A stretch of DNA of 64,000 bases from Pseudobdellovibrionaceae bacterium (GCA_020635075.1 JACKAM010000001.1:2170001-2234000); one strand, 5' to 3'; shown: positions 1 to 9,797, counted from the first letter of the stretch. The notes: generated by a model from the sequence alone, not told the origin. Made by a program: numbers and translations.

Positions 1-1
1 C

Positions 2-1303
2 GCGCCCAGGGTTTTGCCCACCAAAAAAACCGTCAACACGGGTCCTGAGGAAATTGCTCCTGAAAAAGGCAATACAGACCCCCTCAACAAAATGGGAAAG
101 CCCAAGGATAATAAGACTGTCCTGACTGGAAATCAGCAGGTTCAGGAGTTTGTCGGAGTGGTGCAATTTCTCAAGGGCAAGGCCAATTGGGACGGCACTG
201 ACCGCAAAGATGATATCGGCTTTAAGACATTGTTCGGCTGGAACGAGAGCGTCGCTGTCGATGATGATGCCCACCTCAAAATGGTCACTCGCAGCCGCTG
301 TGTGGCCGTAGTTTATGGAGAGAGCCAACTCCAAACCCCTCTTAAGAGTGCCGAAAGTGCCTGGAATGTTGTGGGTGGATCGGCTCGCTGGATTTGCGGA
401 ACCGGACAATCGGATACGGTTCGCCTCAACGGGCATGCCATCAGCCTAAGTGACGGAGAACTTTTGTATCACAAAAAGCTTCTTTATATCGTTCATGGCA
501 AAGCCGTGTCTGAGTCAGGAGAATTGGAACCCGGTCAAACCTATAAATGGTCAGGCAACCGTTGGATTGTGGAATATGATGGTGAAGACCTCTACCAAAG
601 CTGGGAACTGGCTCAGAAATTGCCTGCACCTAAGGAGAGCAAATCCTTGGGTGAGCCTTCGCGCAAAATTCGCAGCCGGTGGTATTTGGGCCCTATGTTT
701 GGACCGGCGAAAACAAGTCATCCCAACTCATTATTTGAAATTAGTGATCCAGAAATTCATGGCATTCGAGCCGCCGTGAACTTTAAGTGGGGAGATCAAT
801 CAGTCATTGGATCCCTGAATTTTTATGAAATTGAAAACAAGAATTCAGAACGGGACTGCTGTTCCATGGGGCCGCCCCAGCCGGGTGACGACCCCACCCG
901 CCATAATCTCTACGAGTCTTTTACTGCCGATGTGGGTTGGCGCTCCAATCACGACCGTGACTGGGCTTGGACGGCCCGAATGGGGATTGGCCTGGACATC
1001 CTGGAGGTCCGCAGTTTTTCCAGTGGCCCAGGACCTGGGTTTAGCTTCCAACGGGATGTGGACTTTATCTCGGCTCATCTATCGTTTGGAATCGAAAAGA
1101 TCTTCTTCGAAGAATGGTTAGGCTGGGGCGGATTACTTCTCTCGGCTGAAGCCTTTTACCACCAAGGCTTAATTCACCAAAAGACCAACAGTGAACCCTT
1201 CGAGTATATCCCCGATCCACGCCCACCGGAGTACCACTCGGTCGATGACACCCTCTCCGCATTTGGCGTGATCTTCAACTTCGCCCCACTCCTCCAATTC
1301 TAA
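2..1303 (+). CDS. FecR-like envelope protein with C-terminal beta-barrel (5' end cut)
   Basis: The frame is open to the left edge, so the N-terminus is missing; the first possible start inside the window is a TTG at 14. The first half (GVVQFLKGKANW..., then a DDDAHLKMVTRSRCVAVVYG stretch) resembles the FecR-type sensory/ligand domain, as does the next gene on the opposite strand. The second half is rich in alternating hydrophobic and aromatic residues and ends in LLQF, the terminal Phe typical of outer-membrane barrels. I infer an outer-membrane protein with a periplasmic FecR-like part. The exact role is unknown. Confidence 0.5.
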   Translation, partial: APRVLPTKKTVNTGPEEIAPEKGNTDPLNKMGKPKDNKTVLTGNQQVQEFVGVVQFLKGKANWDGTDRKDDIGFKTLFGWNESVAVDDDAHLKMVTRSRCVAVVYGESQLQTPLKSAESAWNVVGGSARWICGTGQSDTVRLNGHAISLSDGELLYHKKLLYIVHGKAVSESGELEPGQTYKWSGNRWIVEYDGEDLYQSWELAQKLPAPKESKSLGEPSRKIRSRWYLGPMFGPAKTSHPNSLFEISDPEIHGIRAAVNFKWGDQSVIGSLNFYEIENKNSERDCCSMGPPQPGDDPTRHNLYESFTADVGWRSNHDRDWAWTARMGIGLDILEVRSFSSGPGPGFSFQRDVDFISAHLSFGIEKIFFEEWLGWGGLLLSAEAFYHQGLIHQKTNSEPFEYIPDPRPPEYHSVDDTLSAFGVIFNFAPLLQF

Positions 1304-1336
1304 CGCCGCAGATGGACCCGCTTAACCGCCACACTT

Positions 1337-1461
1337 GGGCTGGTCAAAAGGGTTCACATGCAAGGCGGGGGTATTTCGATCGAGCGGAATCGTACATAAA
1401 TGTACGTTGGAGTGAGATCGAAGTGCCTCCAACGCAGCAGATGGACCCTTTTCACCAGCCC
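1337..1461. repeat. 125-bp imperfect inverted-repeat intergenic element, copy 1
   Basis: The ends are GGGCTGG and CCAGCCC. The two halves pair imperfectly over the full length (AAAAGGGT near the left end, ACCCTTTT near the right) around a central GTACAT/ATGTAC. It closely matches the element at 13005-13129. A right-arm-like fragment (GCAGATGGACCC) also lies just upstream at about 1307-1319. It sits between convergent genes, where it could act as a bidirectional terminator or be a small non-autonomous mobile repeat. Confidence 0.75.
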
Positions 1462-1463
1462 AA

Positions 1464-2369
1464 CTAGAATTCTTCGCGAAGGTCCTTTAGATCAAATGGC
1501 ATTTCCTTAGGCGCCGGCTTCCACTCTTCGGGAGCCCCCAAGACTTCGACGGCCTCTTTGTGCGTGAACTCTTCATCGGCCTTGACCAAAACAGAGGTCT
1601 GACGGATTTCAGCCACTAATTGGGTGTCGATGGGTTTGACTTCCAACTTTTTGACAATCACCGGAGTGGTCACCACTTTGGCCGACTTGACGAGACCTGA
1701 ACTCGCGCCAGCATCTAACTGCTTTCCTTTTGCCACCATGGACTCCGGCTGTGCGGATGGCTCGGGAACTTGCTCAACTGCCACCTGATTTCCCGCAGGA
1801 ACATTGACCTTTTGGCCAGTTCCCACTTGCTCGACCTGAACTTCGCCAGAAATGGTGGCCTGTTCTGTCACCTTGGTATTGGGTTCAAAGCTGACGTAAA
1901 AATCTGTTCCACGCACACCGGCAACGGCTGTGGATGTACGAATGCGAAACTTGCTTTGCCGATCCTTTTGCTTTTGGTCTTCCGTTTTCTTGTCTTCTTC
2001 CTTTTCATTGTTAAACAGGGCTCGCATTTTGCCGTAAGTTAGATGTAACAACGTGGCATTGCCGGACTTTTTTGCATACTCCTCGATCGACATCCGTGAA
2101 TTGGCTCCCAGCGTGAGGACAATGTTTCCTTTGAGGCGAACTTTCGCCCGCGCTTTATCCTGTGTGAGCACCACATCCTGGCAGTCGACCTTAAAACGAG
2201 GAGTCACTTTGACGGGGTTGCGGACGGGATTGTCTTTGTCACGATCGCCGGATTTCACGCGAAGAACTTCAACCTTGCCCTTGAAGGATTCAATTCGCCC
2301 GCACTCAGTTGCTACAGCCGAAACAGACCCTAAAATAAAACCAATTAGTATTAGGAAAATCTTCGTCAT
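1464..2369 (-). CDS. FecR-domain exported protein
   Basis: The protein is 301 aa with a Sec signal peptide (MTKIFLILIGFILGSVSAVA). The FecR-type domain covers roughly residues 20-195: GRIESFKGKVEVLR, then a regulatory-threshold segment (LTLGANSRMSIEEY) and the hallmark TSTAVAGVRGTDFYVSF. The C-terminal third is Pro/Lys/Val-rich and probably unstructured. The start is the ATG at 2369, preceded by AAAGG 8 bases upstream; an in-frame extension to 2417 lacks a ribosome site. It lies downstream of metH with a gap of about 90 bases, so it may be read from the same transcript. Ligand and partner are unknown. Confidence 0.75.
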   Translation of the reverse strand: MTKIFLILIGFILGSVSAVATECGRIESFKGKVEVLRVKSGDRDKDNPVRNPVKVTPRFKVDCQDVVLTQDKARAKVRLKGNIVLTLGANSRMSIEEYAKKSGNATLLHLTYGKMRALFNNEKEEDKKTEDQKQKDRQSKFRIRTSTAVAGVRGTDFYVSFEPNTKVTEQATISGEVQVEQVGTGQKVNVPAGNQVAVEQVPEPSAQPESMVAKGKQLDAGASSGLVKSAKVVTTPVIVKKLEVKPIDTQLVAEIRQTSVLVKADEEFTHKEAVEVLGAPEEWKPAPKEMPFDLKDLREEF

Positions 2370-2457
2370 GGCTGACACCTTTCCTCCATTGAAAGGGACA
2401 CAAAACCTGCTGAGCACCAGCTATTGTCTCTGCCTCTTGGGGTTGAGGCAAGGCCTG

Positions 2458-4962
2458 TTAGAATGCCGTATAGCCCAAAGCTGTGAAAACCCTCTCAGTT
2501 TCACCAACCAATGAGCCCACGTCTTCACAATGACCATCTGCACCGATTTCAGATGCAAAATCAGAGGTCACAGGAGCTCCCCCGACCATCACCTGATAGC
2601 TCAACCCCCGCTCTCGCTTGGTCTCAATGAGTTGCTTCATCTGCACCATGGTGGTGGTCATGAGAGCTGATAGGGCAATAATCTGGGCTTGGTGTCTCTC
2701 AGCAGCGTCAAAAATATCTTCCATGGCAACGTTGCGTCCGAGATCGATCACTTTGTAGCCAAAGTTCTTCAGCATCAGAATACAAATATTTTTGCCGATG
2801 TCGTGGATATCCCCCTTTACCGTGGCAAAAACGATAGTGCCTTTCTGGTCATCACCAGACTTGTTCCTGGCAAAATGAGGTTCAAGGAGCTGAACACCTT
2901 CTTTCATGGCCTCAGCCGCGGCCACTAGGTGAGGGATAAAGCGCTTTCTCTTGGCAAAGAGATCACCTAAATGGCGAATTCCTGGAGTCATCACATTCAA
3001 AAACAATTCAAAGGCCTGATCGGCACCAGTCTCCAAGAAGCGGCCAATGTCCTCTTTGATCTTATCCTTTTTGCCATTGACGATATCCCAAAAGATTTCC
3101 TTTTGGATTCCGTCTAATCCCATTTTTCCCGTTGGATCATCCGCTTCTCCCTCCCCGACCGTTGCTGTACCAACTGTGGTCGACGCCGTGTCGGCAATCG
3201 GATCTGACCAACCGGCCAGGAAAGTTTCCACCGCTGACTCCCGAGGGCCGAACAATTCAGCTGCGGCCACGCGAACAGCCACTTGATTCTCCAACACATT
3301 CATAATGGCCGAACTCAAGCCTTTCTGGATGGACATCATCAAAAAAGCCTGATGAACAAAACGACGATTCGGTAATCCAAAAGACGAGTTGCTCAACCCA
3401 AAAGTGGTGGCGCAACCCAGTTCCTTTTCAATCAACTCAATCGTACGCAAGGTCTCCTTGGCACCCTCGCGCATGGCTGAAACCGTCAAGGCCAGGACAT
3501 CAAACACCACGTCCTCGCGACAAAAACCTTCAGCGATAAGGCGATCTAAAATCTTTCGCGCATAGACCAGCCGGTCTTCGGCCTTTTCCGGCACCTGGGT
3601 TTCGGTGGTTAAGGCCAGCATGGCTCCACCTGTGCGGCGAGCAATTGGAATCACCTCTTCCAGCTTTTCGTCCTCAGCATTGATGGAATTCAACAGGGGA
3701 CGACCGTAATAAACACGACCACCTGTCATCAGGGCCTCAGAAAAACTGGAATCCAAAACCAGGGGAACTTCAACCGAGTTTTGAATTGCCGTCACCACAT
3801 CACTCATCATCTTGGGCTCATCGATAAGTGGCACCCCCACATTGACATCCAAACAGTGAGCTCCAGCTTGCACCTGCAGGTGAGCATCCGCCATTAAGGC
3901 TTCAATATTTCCAGCGCGGATCATCTCCGCCACTTTCTTGCGCCCGGTGGGATTGATCTTTTCTCCGATCATCACGAAGGGAGCTCCCCCACCAATCGCC
4001 ACGGTTTGAATCTTTGAAGAGATCAAAACCCGCGAAGGCTGATTAGGGTGACTGGCTGCCAAAAATTCCGCACCCTTGGAGTCGACAAAATTCCTTACCG
4101 CGCGAATGTAATCTGGAGTGGTACCGCAACAACCTCCGAGAATTCTTGCGCCCGCACCGTAAAAGCCTTCAATATGTTTGGCCATCTGCTCGGCATTCAA
4201 CGGGAACACCGTCTCCCCCTGTCGCAACTCTGGCATCCCGGCATTAGGCTGGGCCGCCAAGGGAAGACGACTCACCGACTTCATCCGCTCAACCACTCTC
4301 TTCATGGCATCGGGGCCAACTGAGCAATTGGCTCCCACCACGTCACAGTGATAGCCCTCAGCAATTGCTACGCAGGATTCGGGACTAATTCCAGTGTCAG
4401 AGATTCCATCGGTATTAAATGTCATCAAACCTATCAGGGGGACCTCGCGACTCAGATCGCGAACGGCTGCTAAAGCAGCTTTGAAGTCCAATGAGTCAAA
4501 CATGGTTTCAACAATGATCGCATCAACACCTGAATCAATCAGTACCTTCGCCTGTTCCCGAAAAATCTCAAAGACCTCGTCAAAGGGGCGAGACCCGGTC
4601 GGATAGATGGTGTCTCCGCAGGGGCCAATATCGCCGGCCACAAAACAGCGATCACCCCCGGCTCGTCTGGCAACATCCACAGCACTAGCATTAATGTCTT
4701 TTAATTTCCCGTAGGCTTGGTATTCCTCTAGCCGCAGGCGGGAAGCACCAAAGGTGTTGGTAATCAAGATATCGGCTCCGGCTTCAGCGTATTCGCGCTG
4801 CACGGCCTCGATCACATTCGGCTCTTCCAAATTCCACAAGTCAGGAGCATAACCAGGCGGTAGCCCCCGTCGCATAAGAAGGGCTCCCATGGAACCATCC
4901 AAAACCAACAGGCGCTCTTTCAATGCTTTTCTGAAATCCTGATACCGACCCTTATTTGCCAA
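2458..4962 (-). CDS. metH: Cobalamin-dependent methionine synthase, short form without reactivation domain
   Basis: This enzyme transfers the methyl group of 5-methyl-THF to homocysteine via cobalamin. The 834-aa protein has the homocysteine-binding zinc domain (about 12-300, with Cys213 in GANCSVGP and Cys278-Cys279 in GGCCG), the pterin-binding domain (about 320-590), the cobalamin cap, and the B12 domain with the base-off motif DIHDIG at 718-723 (His720). It ends right after the B12 domain. The roughly 330-residue AdoMet-binding reactivation domain of classical 1200-aa MetH is absent. The start is a TTG at 4962 with GGGAG six bases upstream. The gene follows the ferredoxin-ASKHA gene by 24 bases, which supplies a likely replacement for the missing domain. 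Confidence 0.95.
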   Translation of the reverse strand: MANKGRYQDFRKALKERLLVLDGSMGALLMRRGLPPGYAPDLWNLEEPNVIEAVQREYAEAGADILITNTFGASRLRLEEYQAYGKLKDINASAVDVARRAGGDRCFVAGDIGPCGDTIYPTGSRPFDEVFEIFREQAKVLIDSGVDAIIVETMFDSLDFKAALAAVRDLSREVPLIGLMTFNTDGISDTGISPESCVAIAEGYHCDVVGANCSVGPDAMKRVVERMKSVSRLPLAAQPNAGMPELRQGETVFPLNAEQMAKHIEGFYGAGARILGGCCGTTPDYIRAVRNFVDSKGAEFLAASHPNQPSRVLISSKIQTVAIGGGAPFVMIGEKINPTGRKKVAEMIRAGNIEALMADAHLQVQAGAHCLDVNVGVPLIDEPKMMSDVVTAIQNSVEVPLVLDSSFSEALMTGGRVYYGRPLLNSINAEDEKLEEVIPIARRTGGAMLALTTETQVPEKAEDRLVYARKILDRLIAEGFCREDVVFDVLALTVSAMREGAKETLRTIELIEKELGCATTFGLSNSSFGLPNRRFVHQAFLMMSIQKGLSSAIMNVLENQVAVRVAAAELFGPRESAVETFLAGWSDPIADTASTTVGTATVGEGEADDPTGKMGLDGIQKEIFWDIVNGKKDKIKEDIGRFLETGADQAFELFLNVMTPGIRHLGDLFAKRKRFIPHLVAAAEAMKEGVQLLEPHFARNKSGDDQKGTIVFATVKGDIHDIGKNICILMLKNFGYKVIDLGRNVAMEDIFDAAERHQAQIIALSALMTTTMVQMKQLIETKRERGLSYQVMVGGAPVTSDFASEIGADGHCEDVGSLVGETERVFTALGYTAF

Positions 4963-4986
4963 TGGATACTCCCGTCATTGGTAAGG

Positions 4987-6471
4987 TTAATGTCCTTCAC
5001 TTAAACTCATGTGTTTAATAAACACTTCCTGAAACTCATCCATCAAAGCCAGCTCAACGGGCGATTTCACACGGTTTACCCATTCCGTAAAAGCCTGTTT
5101 GTCCTCGTCCGAGGCCGACCCCCAGGCTATGGTACCAGTCAAACTGGCATTACCCAAGGTGGTGACGTCAATTCTTGGCAATAGACCCAGGCGATAGGCG
5201 GCCTCCACTGGCAGATGCTCACCAAAAGCTCCAGCCAATAACAACCGATTGGGCTTGAGCGCCCCCACCTTGATCACCATCTCTAGTCCCGAGCGAATGG
5301 CCGATTTGGCCAATTGAAATTCGCGCACATCAGCCTGGGACAATTGCAAATCACTCTGCAGCTCTAAATCTTCTGGCCTAAGGACTTCGCCATCTTCAGC
5401 CACTAGGCCATTTTGAACAATCTGATCCATCATCTGAATCAGTGCTGATCCACAAATCCCTTTGGCCATGTCACCACCGATGGTGGAGAATTCCCAGCTT
5501 CCGGTCTTGGGGTCATAAACGGGATCTAAGATTGCACCCGCCTCAGCCCTCATGCCAATGCTGATGTTGGAGCCCTCAAAAGCCGGTCCCGCCGGGGTGC
5601 TGGACACCAAAAGCTTCTTTCCTGTCCAAAACAGGATTTCCGAATTAGTACCCACATCGACTAGGATCCAACCGGACTTGTCCATCTCGCCCCGTTGCCA
5701 CAGAACAAAAAGTCCCGCCCACAAATCACCGCCCACAAAGCTGTGAAGCAGGGGCAAACTGTGAATTTCAAATTTGTCCGTGTGAGCCACTGGCGGCTCA
5801 AGGTTTGCGGGTTGATAGGGTGAAACACCCAGGCTCTCCACATTGAGGTTTGCCAAAAAAGAAGCCATCACTGAATTGCCTGCCGCAAACATTTTGCCTG
5901 TGAATGCTGGACCGTCGGCCTCTTCACCAATCAATCCGACCAATCGATTCAATTGTTGAAAAAGTCTTTTGCGCAGAGGTTCAACCCCCTGCTTTTGGGC
6001 ATATTCGAGGCGAGTCATCACATCGGCACCCATGGTGATTTGTCGATTCACAGCCTTCAGCGAACACCAAGGGCCTTGGTCATCGACCGCCGACATCTCC
6101 AATCCCGTGGTCCCGGCATCAAGGGCCACCCACCAAGGGCCAATGGGAGAGCGATGCTTCACCAGATCCTCTTGCATCAGATAAACCTGGGGGAACTCCA
6201 CTTCAATGGCCGCCTTAGGACGCAATTGACAGCTCAGCCGCCAGCCTTTTTGTAACTGATCTTCAGAAAAAAACTTTCTGTCGGCATTCGCGATGGGTGC
6301 CACACCCTTGGTCACGCGCACCCGGCACTGATGGCAGGTTCCCTTGCCCATGCAGGATGAGCGAATGGGAACTTCTTGATTCTGCAAAAACTCAAGGAGG
6401 CTTGGGCCCGCGAGGGCCGCAGTGAGCTCCCATGAAGTCTGATGAGAAGTCGCCTTAATCGGAAAGGGCAT
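4987..6471 (-). CDS. Ferredoxin-ASKHA corrinoid activator (RACo/RamA-like, DUF4445 type)
   Basis: The 494-aa protein has an N-terminal [2Fe-2S] ferredoxin domain with cysteines at 40, 46, 49 and 81 (C-x5-C-x2-C...C). An ASKHA ATPase-type fold follows (ALDAGTTGLEMSAV, ILVDVGTNSEILFW, LLLAGAFGEHL). Proteins of this build reductively reactivate cob(II)alamin in corrinoid proteins using ATP. Lying between the MTHFR fusion and a MetH that lacks its own reactivation domain, it is very probably the MetH reactivase. Its start overlaps the preceding gene by 17 bases, indicating translational coupling. Confidence 0.85.
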   Translation of the reverse strand: MPFPIKATSHQTSWELTAALAGPSLLEFLQNQEVPIRSSCMGKGTCHQCRVRVTKGVAPIANADRKFFSEDQLQKGWRLSCQLRPKAAIEVEFPQVYLMQEDLVKHRSPIGPWWVALDAGTTGLEMSAVDDQGPWCSLKAVNRQITMGADVMTRLEYAQKQGVEPLRKRLFQQLNRLVGLIGEEADGPAFTGKMFAAGNSVMASFLANLNVESLGVSPYQPANLEPPVAHTDKFEIHSLPLLHSFVGGDLWAGLFVLWQRGEMDKSGWILVDVGTNSEILFWTGKKLLVSSTPAGPAFEGSNISIGMRAEAGAILDPVYDPKTGSWEFSTIGGDMAKGICGSALIQMMDQIVQNGLVAEDGEVLRPEDLELQSDLQLSQADVREFQLAKSAIRSGLEMVIKVGALKPNRLLLAGAFGEHLPVEAAYRLGLLPRIDVTTLGNASLTGTIAWGSASDEDKQAFTEWVNRVKSPVELALMDEFQEVFIKHMSLSEGH

Positions 6472-8326
6472 GAATCACATCCAATGCCACTTCGACCCGA
6501 TTAAATGGAGCACTCACCTGAAATCCCGCAACGAGCTTTTTGGCTTCGTGCATAGTCTTCATGGCAATCTCCGTGCCCCGCTTCACCGCTTCTTCTTTGT
6601 CGCCGTTGGCCTTTTCCATTTCTTTGATCACCCAATCAGGAACGGAAACGCCTGGCACCTCGTTCTTAAGGAACTCTGCATTTCGCAAGCTCACCAAGGG
6701 CCAAATGCCCATGATAATCGGGATCTTCACGTCTTTCACCTTATCCATAAATTTCAAATAGGCTTCAATATCATAAATCGGCTGAGTAATAGCAAAATCA
6801 GCACCGGCTTCCACCTTGTAGCGGTAACGACTCATTTCCAGCTCGTGGTAGGATGCCGTGGGGTTAAGGGCGACCCCAACACAAAACTGAGTGGGAGAGC
6901 CAAAACTGGAACCTCCCAAATCGAGCCCCTTATTCATTCGCGCTGCGATATGGGTCAAACCAATCGCATCCACATCGTAAACACCGGTCGCCCCCTTCAT
7001 ATTACCCAGTTTTGGTGGATCGCCTGTGACAACAAGAACATTTCTCACGCCCGCAATATGGGAACCCAAGAGATCACTTTGCAGACCAATGATATTCCGG
7101 TCTCGAGTGGTTAAATGGGGAATGGCTTCCAGATCAAAGTGCTCCTGAACGTAGGCGGCCAGGTGGAGGGAACTCATGCGTGCCACCGCCCGGGCTCCAT
7201 CAGGAATGTTCACAAACTTGACGCCACCTTCTTGCAGCTTTTTACAGTGTTTAAAAAAACCATCTGTGTCCACTCCCTTAGGGGGAATTATCTCAATGGT
7301 GAAAATCCGTTCCCTGTTGGCCAAGGCCTCACCCAATCGGCTGCGCTCTTTTATGGGGAGGGTTTCCTTGGGCACATCGTTCACCGGCTGAATCAAAGCT
7401 GAATATGTTGATTCCCTGTGATTGAAATTTTGTGTCATGCGCAAAGAATTGGCCACCGCCTTAATGTGGTCAGCATACACCCCACAGTGGCCTCCCACAA
7501 AACGGGCTCCTCCTTGGATGTAGCGTTTTGCAAACTTGGCCAGGTAATCGGGATTGCAAAGATAGATCCACTGGTCGTTGACGTATTTGGGCAGACCGGC
7601 ATTGGGGCGCAAAGAGATCGGCTTATCGGTTAACTTCCGCACTCTTTCCAAGGCCGTCAACATTCCGCTAGGACCCACCTCGCCACAAAAGCCCACCACG
7701 TCGGCATCAAAATCCTCGGCCACTTGCACTAAAGCTTCGGGAGTATTCCCATAAGAGGATCTCATGTCTTCATTAATACTGAGATGTACGAACACTGGCT
7801 TGTCTGAAAACTTGCGCACACCCACAAGGGCGGCCTCAAGGTTCTTTAGGTTGTGGAAACCCTCAATGGTAAAGCCGTCGACACCAGCCTCATCTAAAAT
7901 CCGTGCTGCTTCTTCATAGAGTTCCACAGCTTCCAAATAAGCTGTCGGACCAAATGGCTCAATCAAAACTGGCAAAGGACCGATCAGTCCTAATACGTAG
8001 GCCTCGTCGCCAGCGACCTCCAGGGCCAACCGTGCCGAAGCCGTGAGAATCTCTTTTTGTCTTTCCTGAAGACCAAACTCGGTCAGCTTAGGCTTGGTGG
8101 CACTAAAGCTGTTAGTGGTTAAAAACTTGGCGCCTGCGTCTTTAAAGCTCTGGATGATGTCTTTAACACCCTTGGGGTCGGTCAAACACAGCTCTTCAAA
8201 GCTGCGGTTGATGTAAAAACCACGCTCGTAAAGGGCCGTGGCCATCGCCCCATCCATAACAGCCGTTTCGCCCCCAGCCAAAAATTCCTTCAATGGGATC
8301 TTTGCCAACTCACTTTCCCCCGTCAA
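6455..8326 (-). CDS. Homocysteine S-methyltransferase-like / methylenetetrahydrofolate reductase fusion
   Basis: The 623-aa protein has the YitJ-type arrangement. Residues about 15-300 resemble the homocysteine methyltransferase barrel, and about 333-620 are MTHFR (TIEIIPPKG, HLTTRDRN, VVTGDPPK, ADFAITQPIYD), which makes 5-methyl-THF for MetH. The methyltransferase half is odd: the usual zinc pair GGCCG reads GGHCG (His280-Cys281; codons CAC TGT), while the first ligand Cys214 is kept. Its methyltransferase role is therefore uncertain. The start is drawn at TTG 8326; a TTG at 8308 has GGGGG eight bases upstream and may be the true start. It lies 15 bases after manC. Confidence 0.9.
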   Translation of the reverse strand: MTGESELAKIPLKEFLAGGETAVMDGAMATALYERGFYINRSFEELCLTDPKGVKDIIQSFKDAGAKFLTTNSFSATKPKLTEFGLQERQKEILTASARLALEVAGDEAYVLGLIGPLPVLIEPFGPTAYLEAVELYEEAARILDEAGVDGFTIEGFHNLKNLEAALVGVRKFSDKPVFVHLSINEDMRSSYGNTPEALVQVAEDFDADVVGFCGEVGPSGMLTALERVRKLTDKPISLRPNAGLPKYVNDQWIYLCNPDYLAKFAKRYIQGGARFVGGHCGVYADHIKAVANSLRMTQNFNHRESTYSALIQPVNDVPKETLPIKERSRLGEALANRERIFTIEIIPPKGVDTDGFFKHCKKLQEGGVKFVNIPDGARAVARMSSLHLAAYVQEHFDLEAIPHLTTRDRNIIGLQSDLLGSHIAGVRNVLVVTGDPPKLGNMKGATGVYDVDAIGLTHIAARMNKGLDLGGSSFGSPTQFCVGVALNPTASYHELEMSRYRYKVEAGADFAITQPIYDIEAYLKFMDKVKDVKIPIIMGIWPLVSLRNAEFLKNEVPGVSVPDWVIKEMEKANGDKEEAVKRGTEIAMKTMHEAKKLVAGFQVSAPFNRVEVALDVIHALSD

Positions 8327-8340
8327 TCAGCCATACCAAC

Positions 8341-9738
8341 TTAGGCGCGGCTGTAGTCGTCCTGATAACGTACAATATCGTCTTCGCCAAAATAACTTCC
8401 CGTTTGCACTTCGACAAAGACCATGGGACCTGTGCCCACATTGCCAATACGGTGTTTGGCTCCCAATGGTATATAAAAAGCCTCACCGGCATTCACCTTC
8501 TTCGCCTTGTCGTCCAATACAATTTCTGCTTCGCCTTCAACCACCACCCAGTGCTCAGCGCGCTTGGCATGAGACTGGTAAGAGAGCTTAGCTCCTGGGT
8601 CCACAGTGATGCGTTTAACTTTAAAATGCTTTTGGTCGGATAGAACCTCAAATCCACCCCATGGTCTTACCTCAAAGCGGTGCTCCGTGGCCTCGGGCAG
8701 TCCTGCTTTTTTGATCTGATCCAACAGGTCTTTGACCTTCTGAGACTTACCTTTTTTGCAGACGAGTAAGGCATCCGGGGTATCCACCACAATCAGATTT
8801 TCAACTCCGATCAGCCCGATCACTTTGTCGCGAATGGTGAACACATAGTTGTGAAGGGCATCTTCGCTAAAAACGGAGGCATTGGAGTCAGTCTTTAGTG
8901 AACTGATCTCTTCAGACAATCGGGAGAGCTCATCCCAGGAGCCCACATCACTCCAACCTATGGTGCAGGGGATACAGACCTGCTTGGTGAGCTTTTCCAT
9001 AATACCGTAGTCAAGGCTCACCGAATCGGTCATGGCGTAGTTGTATTTGGCATTACTCAGATCAGGTTTGATGGCCGAGATCTTTTTCCACACCTCGGGC
9101 AGTAATTCCTGAAAGTGGGCAATCATGGTCGAGACTTTAAATACGAACATCCCTGCATTCCAGTAATGCTTGCCGGAATCGAGAAAGGTGCGCGCCGTTT
9201 TTTCATCTGGCTTTTCGCGGAAGCCTTCAACCCCGTAGGCTTTAAGGCCGTGGGCCGAGTGAGCTACATCATCTTTGACTTCGATGTAACCATAGCCTGT
9301 GGAGGCATGACTGGGTGTGATCCCCAAAGTCACCACTTCACCTGCTTCAGCACACTCAATCCCTAATTCAACCGCAGAACGAAAAGCCTGTTCATCGGCG
9401 ATCAAATGATCGGCGGGGAAAATCCCCACCACTTCGTCTTGCTTGCCTTGGCCCCGTAACCAATGACAAAGCAGTGCCACAGCAGGTGCGGTGTTTTTAC
9501 CCATTGGTTCAGCAATCACAAAGTCAGGGCCCAATCCTTCTTCAGCTAATGAGCGAATCGACAAGGGCTTCATTGATTCCAAAGTCAGAATGTAAGGTGA
9601 GCCGAAGGGCTTTAATCGCTGAATCGAATTTTTCAAAAAACTTTGATCGTAAAACTCACAAAATTGTTTCGGATAAGAGGCTCGCGACACCGGCCACAGG
9701 CGGGTTCCACTGCCTCCTGAGAGAATAACGGGGATCAT
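8341..9738 (-). CDS. manC: Mannose-1-phosphate guanylyltransferase / mannose-6-phosphate isomerase
   Basis: The 465-aa protein is the usual length for the type II bifunctional enzyme that makes GDP-mannose. The nucleotidyltransferase signature is at the N-terminus (GGSGTRLWPVSR). The C-terminal cupin isomerase domain has QSHAKRAEHW and the typical ending FVEVQTGSYFGEDDIVRY. The ATG at 9738 has AGAAGG seven bases upstream. It is first in a likely minus-strand operon with the methionine genes, though the functional link is not obvious; GDP-mannose would feed envelope polysaccharide. Confidence 0.93.
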   Translation of the reverse strand: MIPVILSGGSGTRLWPVSRASYPKQFCEFYDQSFLKNSIQRLKPFGSPYILTLESMKPLSIRSLAEEGLGPDFVIAEPMGKNTAPAVALLCHWLRGQGKQDEVVGIFPADHLIADEQAFRSAVELGIECAEAGEVVTLGITPSHASTGYGYIEVKDDVAHSAHGLKAYGVEGFREKPDEKTARTFLDSGKHYWNAGMFVFKVSTMIAHFQELLPEVWKKISAIKPDLSNAKYNYAMTDSVSLDYGIMEKLTKQVCIPCTIGWSDVGSWDELSRLSEEISSLKTDSNASVFSEDALHNYVFTIRDKVIGLIGVENLIVVDTPDALLVCKKGKSQKVKDLLDQIKKAGLPEATEHRFEVRPWGGFEVLSDQKHFKVKRITVDPGAKLSYQSHAKRAEHWVVVEGEAEIVLDDKAKKVNAGEAFYIPLGAKHRIGNVGTGPMVFVEVQTGSYFGEDDIVRYQDDYSRA

Positions 9739-9761
9739 GTAATTGCCTTCTCCTCTAGCTA

Positions 9762-9797
9762 AATTCCATTTATGCTATGGAATTCAAGATGTTACAA
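9762..9797 (-). promoter_or_regulatory. Likely promoter of the manC-metH operon with overlapping inverted repeat
   Basis: On the minus strand TTGTAA (9792-9797) and CATAAA (9769-9774) are 17 bases apart. A perfect 8-bp inverted repeat, AATTCCAT...ATGGAATT (9762-9769 / 9777-9784, 7-base spacer), covers the -10 region and could be an operator. Confidence 0.45.

Noticed and set aside
6455..6471. Frameshift at the overlap of the MTHFR fusion and the activator gene
   Set aside because: Both proteins are complete with proper termini; the 17-base overlap is ordinary coupling.
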